Source: Oscillospiraceae bacterium
Lineage (GTDB): Bacteria; Bacillota; Clostridia; Oscillospirales; CAG-272
Reading direction: 5' to 3'
Assembly: GCA_015064205.1 (NCBI GenBank)
Contig: SVSR01000005.1
Location: forward strand, 1-64,000
Length of the DNA: 64,000 nucleotides
Position numbers and translations under genes: made by a program. The notes under the pieces were generated by a model. That model did no database searches. It was not told where the DNA came from and was given only the letters and a program-made list of their open reading frames with translations. How positions within the stretch are numbered: the stretch's first letter is position 1; each line of letters starts with the position of its first letter. Below, in pieces: positions 59,052 through 64,000 of the stretch.

Positions 59052-61490
59052 TTATTTTTCAGACTTGCCTCTGAGCGGAGTGCGCGTTATCTTTGCAGAC
59101 GGCACACGGCTACGCCTTGTCTGTTTCTTTTCCTTAGACTGACGCTGTGTACTGTGTACTGATGAAGCCGTGCGTTTAAGGGCTATACCAAGCACCTCAT
59201 CCGCATGCTTTACAGGGATAAATTCAAGCGACTCACGAACGATAGGATCAATCTCTTCAAGATCTCCTTCGTTATCGGCAGGGATTATCACTCGCTTTAC
59301 TCCGGCATTGTATGCAGCAAGCGTTTTCTCCTTAAGCCCACCGATAGCAAGCACATTCCCGCGAAGCGTGATCTCTCCTGTCATCGCAACGTCGCGGCAG
59401 ATCTCGTGTGAGCCAAGCGCCGATGCTATAACCGTTGCAAGAGTTATACCTGCGCTCGGTCCGTCTTTGGGAACAGCACCCTCAGGTGCATGTATATGTA
59501 TATCACATTTTTTGTAAAACTCGGGATCTATTCCAAGCTCTGCTGCGCGCGAACGCACGAAGCTGAGCGCTATTTTTGCCGACTCCTTCATAACGTCTCC
59601 AAGCGAGCCCGTAAGCTCAAGCTTGCCCGTACCGTCAAGCACGCTTGCTTCAAGCTTTAAGAGGTCTCCGCCAACCTCGGTATACGCAAGACCGTTAACA
59701 ACGCCTATTTCATCATAAGCCGAAATCTTTTCCGGGCGTGTTTTTCTGTTGCCGAGAAGTTCTTTTATCCCGTCCGCACGTACTGTGAGCTTGGTAATAT
59801 CGCCGTCTGCACGTCTGAGTGCCGCCTTACGGCAGATTTCGCCTATCTTACGCTCCAAGCTTCTTACTCCGGCCTCGGCGGTATAATAGTCGCATATTTC
59901 AAGTATTGCCGAATCGGCAATCGAAAGCACCTTCTTATCAAGCCCGTAACGTTTAAGCTGTTTGGGTACAAGATGACGGCGCGCTATCTCGAGCTTTTCA
60001 TGGCGCGTATACGTTTTAAGCTCGATCACCTCCATACGGTCGACAAGCGGCCTGTCTACGGTTTCAAGAGTATTTGCAGTTGCGATAAAAATACAGTCTG
60101 ACAGATCAAACTCTATCTCTGTATAATGATCTCTGAAGCGCTTGTTCTGCTCAGGGTCAAGGACCTCAAGAAGCGCCGCCGCAGGATTACCGTTTCCGCT
60201 GTGAGATATCTTATCTATTTCATCAAGAAGTATGACCGGATTGTTTACTCCTGCTTTTATAAGCGCTTCCGTTATTCTTCCCGGCATTGAGCCAATGTAC
60301 GTCTTTCTGTGCCCGCGTATGTCCGCTTCATCACGTACACCGCCGAGGGACAGGCGCACAAACGCTCTCTTCATCGAGCGTGCTATCGACGATGCGATAG
60401 ACGTCTTTCCCACACCGGGAGGTCCTACAAGGCATATTATCTGCGATTTTAGCTCAGGGGAAAGCTCTTTTACCGCAACGTATTCAAGTATACGCTCCTT
60501 AACCTTTTCAAGACCGTAGTGGTCCTGATTTAATACCTTTCTCGTTGCACCAACGCTCACCTTCGTTTTGGACGCGCTGTTCCACGGCAGCGACAGGCAC
60601 GTATCAAGATACGTTCGTATAATTGCATTCTCGGGAGAACCGTATGCATTATGCTCCATGCGTCCTGCCTCGCGAAGCAGCTTTTCCTCGGTCGCGGCAG
60701 GAAGCTTTGCATCGAGTATCTTTTTAGTATATTCCTCGCACTCGCATTCATCGCCAAGCTCGCGTCGGATCTCCTTTATCTGCTCTCTGAGATAATACTC
60801 GTGCTGAGATTTGTCAAGCGCTCTGTTTACTCTAAGCTTTATATCATGCTCTGTTGCAAGTATTCTTTCTTCTTCAAGCAAAAGGATTATGGTATGCTCT
60901 GCTCTTTTAACAGGATCAAATATTTCAAGGATCTCCTGCCTCTTTGCAAATGAATCTATCGTCTGAGAAGCAATAAAGTCGCTTAAAAATCCTATATCGG
61001 TTATGCTCTTTGCCGCAAGCTCGGTATTCGGAGCCTGGCTGGGCATAAATTTCAAAACTCCTTTAAGTGCTTTAACGGCCTCCCGGCGCAGAGCCTCAAC
61101 ATGAACGTCTTCGTTATCCGTAAGATTTATGGTCTTTTGTAAAACAGTCGCATAAGTAATTTCGCCGTGCACTTCGTATTTCATTATCTTGGCACGGCAC
61201 AAAGGCTCTGCGATTATGCGCATAGTTGAAGCATCGCTCATGCTCGACTGCTTGATTTTTGCAACAACACCTACTGCATAAAGAGTGTTATGCCCGTAAG
61301 GCTTTTGCTCATTAGTTTTAGTAAGTGCGAAATATATAAGTCTGCCTGTTTCTTCAGCCATCTGGCAAGCCTTGACATCTCTCTCTGTTTCCACTTCAAG
61401 TGCAAACGGTATTGACGGAAAGGGTACTATACCCGAAAGTCCCACCACCGGCAGCTTTATCTTCTCTATTTTTTCTACGTAACCTGGCAT
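59052..61490 (-). CDS. lon: Lon protease (LonA)
   Basis: ATP-dependent serine protease, 812 residues. The order is: N-terminal substrate domain (1-200), coiled-coil linker (REQIKEIRRELGDECE), AAA+ with Walker A GPPGVGKTS (about 354) and Walker B NPVILLDEIDKIS, then the peptidase domain with catalytic Ser in KDGPSAG (about 676) and Lys near 719. The basic, Ser/Arg-rich C-terminal tail (about 35 residues) is an extension. It has a consensus promoter (61556-61584) and is followed by ysxC. AAAGGAAAAAAT precedes the ATG. Confidence 0.97.
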   Translation of the reverse strand: MPGYVEKIEKIKLPVVGLSGIVPFPSIPFALEVETERDVKACQMAEETGRLIYFALTKTNEQKPYGHNTLYAVGVVAKIKQSSMSDASTMRIIAEPLCRAKIMKYEVHGEITYATVLQKTINLTDNEDVHVEALRREAVKALKGVLKFMPSQAPNTELAAKSITDIGFLSDFIASQTIDSFAKRQEILEIFDPVKRAEHTIILLLEEERILATEHDIKLRVNRALDKSQHEYYLREQIKEIRRELGDECECEEYTKKILDAKLPAATEEKLLREAGRMEHNAYGSPENAIIRTYLDTCLSLPWNSASKTKVSVGATRKVLNQDHYGLEKVKERILEYVAVKELSPELKSQIICLVGPPGVGKTSIASSIARSMKRAFVRLSLGGVRDEADIRGHRKTYIGSMPGRITEALIKAGVNNPVILLDEIDKISHSGNGNPAAALLEVLDPEQNKRFRDHYTEIEFDLSDCIFIATANTLETVDRPLVDRMEVIELKTYTRHEKLEIARRHLVPKQLKRYGLDKKVLSIADSAILEICDYYTAEAGVRSLERKIGEICRKAALRRADGDITKLTVRADGIKELLGNRKTRPEKISAYDEIGVVNGLAYTEVGGDLLKLEASVLDGTGKLELTGSLGDVMKESAKIALSFVRSRAAELGIDPEFYKKCDIHIHAPEGAVPKDGPSAGITLATVIASALGSHEICRDVAMTGEITLRGNVLAIGGLKEKTLAAYNAGVKRVIIPADNEGDLEEIDPIVRESLEFIPVKHADEVLGIALKRTASSVHSTQRQSKEKKQTRRSRVPSAKITRTPLRGKSEK

Positions 61491-61555
61491 TATTTTTTCC
61501 TTTCAAGGGGCTGGTAACTTTAATACAAATATTATCCCATAATAATTTAATATAT

Positions 61556-61584
61556 ATTATATCATAAAGTTTAAAACAATTCAA
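61556..61584 (-). promoter_or_regulatory. Promoter of lon
   Basis: Minus-strand TTGAAT (61579-61584), 17 bp, TATAAT (61556-61561). No CtsR box or CIRCE element is seen here. Confidence 0.7.
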
Positions 61585-61682
61585 GTATACCCAACACATT
61601 TATATTTTTTATATAATAAGCTCCTGAAGATTCCCATTTTTGACAAAATCGTTGCAAATTTGAGAATTTTAGTCAAACTGCC

Positions 61683-61711
61683 TTGACTTTTTTAAGAAAT
61701 CATCTTATACT
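61683..61711 (+). promoter_or_regulatory. Promoter of the small HTH gene
   Basis: TTGACT (61683-61688), 17 bp, TATACT (61706-61711), about 65 bp upstream of the start at 61777. Confidence 0.75.
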
Positions 61712-61776
61712 GTAAACAAGATAAGAGAAAGTTCAATTCCTTAATTTACATTTTATTCCATATAGGAGGTATGCGT

Positions 61777-61989
61777 ATGAACGTAAGAGCATTGATGATA
61801 AAGCTGACACAGAACGACTGTACTATGTCAGACCTTGCAAAAATTCTGGGTATAAGCAAATCGAGCGTATACCGAAAAATGTCGGGAATTACAGAATTTA
61901 CCCGTCTTGAAATAGCCACAATCAAAAGCGCGTTCAAGCTTAATGACGATGATCTTGTTGAAATATTTTTCGACTGTAAGAGTGTATAA
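61777..61989 (+). CDS. Small helix-turn-helix protein, phage-repressor-like
   Basis: A 70-residue protein that is a single Cro/C1-type HTH domain. MSDLAKILGISKSSVYRKMSG is the recognition unit (helix 2 and helix 3), followed by FTRLEIATIKSAFKL and a hydrophobic acidic tail (DDLVEIFF). The second ATG (61777) is used because AGGAGG lies 7 bases upstream; the first is only one base from it. It is monocistronic, and nothing else of a prophage is near. The target is unknown. Confidence 0.85.
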   Translation: MNVRALMIKLTQNDCTMSDLAKILGISKSSVYRKMSGITEFTRLEIATIKSAFKLNDDDLVEIFFDCKSV

Positions 61990-62018
61990 GACTTATATAA
62001 AAATTTAATTTGTACATA

Positions 62019-62047
62019 GAAAAAGCACCACTGGAGGGTGCTTTTCT
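62019..62047. terminator. Bidirectional terminator between the HTH gene and the GDPD remnant
   Basis: A 9-bp stem AAAAGCACC / GGTGCTTTT with a 7-base loop and A/T runs on both sides. Confidence 0.85.
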
Positions 62048-62328
62048 TATCTTTCAACAATCTGTGTGATAAGATTGTAATCGTTTGTAAGTATGGTATC
62101 TATGCCCATCTCAAGATATTTTCCCGTTTCATCTGCATCATCAGACCAGAATACATTACATATAATGCCGTGTGCATGTGCTTTATCTATCATCTCCTGA
62201 TTAAAGAAGGGTTTATAAAGCTGTACCTTTTGTGCTCCGAGCACTATTGCACGATCTACTATTTCATACGGTCTGTCATCGTCATGGCCGACGCAGATAT
62301 GTATATCGGGCGCATACCCAATGAACAT
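62047..62328 (-). pseudogene. Glycerophosphodiester phosphodiesterase, C-terminal remnant
   Basis: A 93-residue frame that matches only the last third of a GDPD: YEIVDRAIVLGAQKVQLYKP, NQEMIDKAHAHGIICNVFW and GIDTILTNDYNLITQ. The N-terminal barrel half with the catalytic His and metal ligands (HRG...) is absent; the upstream 14 bases lead straight into the stop of the aminotransferase gene. There is no ribosome site before the ATG. It is probably a remnant after deletion, or a fusion break, and not an active enzyme. Confidence 0.7.
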
Positions 62329-62341
62329 TTAGGTGTGTGTT

Positions 62342-63559
62342 TTATTTCTGTTTGTATGTATCAAGAAATGTACCCATTCTTATCATCGCATCTTTTAGTA
62401 CATCAGCCTCGGGTAACATCACTATTCTGAAGTGATCGGGCTTGTGCCAGTCAAACCCGCTTCCGGGTACTATAAGTATATTTGTAGCATGTAAAAGGTC
62501 ACGGGCAAACACCTTGTCGTCTACAATACCAAACTTGTTTGTATCAAGCTTTGCAAACAGATAAAAAGCCGCATTGTTTTTTACAAACGAAATGCCGTCT
62601 ATGTAGTGAAGAACATTTACCGCTGCTTCTCTTTGCTCGTATATCCGTCCGCCTTTGCTTACCATTGAAGCAGGAGTCTGCTCATCGGCAAGTGCGGCAG
62701 GTATAACTATTTGCGATAATGTGTTTGCACAAAGTCTCATAGATGTCAGCTTTATTATTCCCTGTCTGTATTCTTCGCTCTGCTTTCTCGGTCCGCTTAT
62801 AACCATCCAGCCGCACCTGTAGCCACACAAGCAGTGCGACTTTGAAAGGCCGTTCATCGTGACCACTGTCAGATCGGGAGCAAGTTCAGCCGTGGGTGTA
62901 TGCTTTAGTCCGTCCATTACAAGTCTGTCATATATCTCATCCGAAAACACCACGAGTCTTTTTTCTCTTGCTATAGCAAGGATCTCTTTAAGTACCTCGT
63001 CAGAATATAAAACGCCTGTAGGATTATTTGGATTTATAAGCACTATGGCCTTAGTTCTGTTTGTTATCTTTGAACGGATATCATCACAATCAGGCTGCCA
63101 GTTTGCTTTTTCATCACATAAGTAAAACACCGGCTTCCCGCCTGCAAGATACACGCTGTTACCCCATAGCGAGTAGCTCGGTGAGGGTACAAGCACCTCG
63201 TCGCCATCATTTAAAAGCGGCGTAAGTGCAAATGATACTACCTCGCTTACTCCGTTTCCTATAAACACATCATCCTCATTTATGCCCGCTATCCCCCGCT
63301 TTTTGTGATACTCGCATATCGCATGCCTAGCATCAGCCATTCCTCTGAAATCACAATAACCGAGTCCTCTTTCTATCTGCCCTGCAAGGGCATTTTTTAT
63401 ACTTTCAGGAGTTTCAAAGCCAAAGGTTGCCGGGTTTCCTGTATTAAGCTTTAAAATATCAACTCCGCGTTTTTCCATCTCGATCGCCTCAAAATACAAG
63501 GGTCCTCTTATATCCGAATGAACTTTTTTCATCCGCTCTGCACATTTTATCATATCCAT
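62342..63559 (-). CDS. PLP-dependent aminotransferase, AlaA/AspC-type
   Basis: A 405-residue class I aminotransferase. LKLNTGNPATFGFETPESI, NGVSEVVSFALTPLLNDGDE, LINPNNPTGVLYSDEV (PLP-ring contact), FSDEIYDRLV, and the PLP-lysine in NGLSKSHCLCGYRCGW (Lys near 238) are all present. It best fits alanine aminotransferases (AlaA group). The start at 63559 is preferred, with GGGGGAGA 7 bases before it; ATGs at 63580 and 63565 are poorly spaced. It is divergent from a LysR gene whose promoter overlaps its own. Confidence 0.92.
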   Translation of the reverse strand: MDMIKCAERMKKVHSDIRGPLYFEAIEMEKRGVDILKLNTGNPATFGFETPESIKNALAGQIERGLGYCDFRGMADARHAICEYHKKRGIAGINEDDVFIGNGVSEVVSFALTPLLNDGDEVLVPSPSYSLWGNSVYLAGGKPVFYLCDEKANWQPDCDDIRSKITNRTKAIVLINPNNPTGVLYSDEVLKEILAIAREKRLVVFSDEIYDRLVMDGLKHTPTAELAPDLTVVTMNGLSKSHCLCGYRCGWMVISGPRKQSEEYRQGIIKLTSMRLCANTLSQIVIPAALADEQTPASMVSKGGRIYEQREAAVNVLHYIDGISFVKNNAAFYLFAKLDTNKFGIVDDKVFARDLLHATNILIVPGSGFDWHKPDHFRIVMLPEADVLKDAMIRMGTFLDTYKQK

Positions 63560-63581
63560 AACCATTCTCCCCCAAAACATA

Positions 63582-63634
63582 TTGACATCATTATAGCAAA
63601 GAGCTATAATATAATCAAATACTTATAATCGTAT
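63582..63634. promoter_or_regulatory. Overlapping divergent promoters between aminotransferase and LysR genes
   Basis: Plus strand: TTGACA (63582-63587), 17 bp, TATAAT (63605-63610). Minus strand: TTGATT (63613-63618), 17 bp, TATAAT (63590-63595). The two cores share the same 37 bp. An inverted repeat ATAC-N8-GTAT (63619-63634) beside them is a candidate LysR site. Confidence 0.75.
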
Positions 63635-63669
63635 ATTTATTATATGTTTTTGTTTATAAGGAGACTGCT

Positions 63670-64000
63670 ATGTTCAGATATAAAAACTATGTTCTTGAAA
63701 TATATAAAGAAAAAAGTTTTTCAAAAGCGGCTCAAAACTTGTACATTAGCCAGCCGTCACTAAGCGCAACGGTAAAAAAGCTTGAAGAAAGGCTCAGTTC
63801 GCCGATATTTGACAGAAGCACGAGTCCTATAAGGCTTACTTCAATGGGAGAAGTATATGTGCAAGCGGCAGAAGAAATAGTTAAAATAGAAAAGGGTATG
63901 GAAAACTATATCAATGATATAAACACGCTCCATTCGGGAAATCTCTCGATTGGCGCAAGCAACGTCTTTGCTGCTTATGCACTGCCCTCTATCATCACAG
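63670..64000 (+). CDS. LysR-family regulator, N-terminal part (cut by window end)
   Basis: The frame starts MFRYKNYVLEIYKEKSFSKAA and contains the LysR winged helix at about 5-62: AAQNLYISQPSLSATVKKLEE is the helix-turn-helix, then LSSPIFDRSTSPIRLTSMGE. The effector domain begins (GNLSIGASNVFAAYALPSI) and runs off the window after about 110 residues. AAGGAGACTGCT precedes the ATG. Its divergence from the aminotransferase gene suggests that gene as a target. Confidence 0.95.
   Translation, partial: MFRYKNYVLEIYKEKSFSKAAQNLYISQPSLSATVKKLEERLSSPIFDRSTSPIRLTSMGEVYVQAAEEIVKIEKGMENYINDINTLHSGNLSIGASNVFAAYALPSIIT

Noticed and set aside
61777-61989. Small HTH gene as the edge of a prophage
   Set aside because: No integrase, excisionase, structural gene or attachment repeat is present; neighbours are core genes.

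Overview
The window comes from a spore-forming, low-to-moderate GC Firmicute of class Clostridia, probably a gut-type Oscillospirales/Ruminococcaceae-like lineage (inference). Support comes from a complete spoIIIAA-AH operon, spoIVA and gerW/ytfJ; a ctsR-mcsA-mcsB-clpC operon; a SCIFF peptide with its radical-SAM maturase; a large SRP RNA with an Alu domain; both GlnRS and GluRS; type III glutamine synthetase; and small clostridial families (DUF1540, DUF6472, TIGR04086). No tRNA, rRNA, CRISPR array, prophage or intact insertion sequence was seen.

Layout. 1-5.2 kb: 3' end of enolase, a DUF1540 protein, a ROK-like regulator, a large GHL10-amidase surface protein, and a 43-residue peptide gene with its own promoter and terminator. 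5.6-10.1 kb: the heat-shock operon ctsR-mcsA-mcsB-clpC behind two tandem CtsR boxes. 10.2-15.3 kb: an SDR reductase, an EpsC/CapD-type nucleotide-sugar dehydratase, a VanY-type carboxypeptidase with a long acidic tail, and ispD. 15.3-16.2 kb: TIGR04086 membrane protein and yajC. 16.4-21.2 kb: spoIIIA operon. 21.2-23.9 kb: an NhaC-family transporter under a lysine riboswitch, then a noncoding stretch with a MITE-like inverted-repeat element, a 28-bp palindrome and a lone ribbon-helix-helix gene with twin palindromes. 23.9-30.2 kb: an MBL hydrolase-gltX-glnS-aconitase-like operon. 30.4-35.8 kb: DUF6472, glnN with a leader hairpin, recR, ybaB, dnaX and a PspC protein. 35.9-36.2 kb: SRP RNA. 36.4-39.3 kb: SCIFF peptide, its maturase and an Orn/Lys/Arg decarboxylase. 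39.4-43.9 kb: Na/Pi cotransporter and a zinc-type ArsR/HMA/P-ATPase export operon. 44-50 kb: spoIVA, oadG/oadB, a TIM-barrel protein, a ferritin-like protein and an APC permease. 50-52.5 kb: SleB-like hydrolase, PpiC lipoprotein, Mini-RNase III. 52.5-52.8 kb: a candidate structured RNA. 52.9-61.5 kb: a minus-strand housekeeping block (GNAT-like, rluB, D-Ala-D-Ala carboxypeptidase, gerW, DUF2953, scpB, scpA, M50 protease, ysxC, lon). 61.7-64 kb: a small HTH protein, a truncated GDPD, an aminotransferase and a divergent LysR regulator cut by the window end.

The window is mostly core chromosome. Sporulation, proteostasis and cell-envelope genes dominate. The less ordinary material sits between genes: small peptides, leader RNAs, an unassigned structured RNA and repeat elements. 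Many promoters match the sigma-A consensus with an exact 17-bp spacer, so transcription units can be drawn with some confidence.
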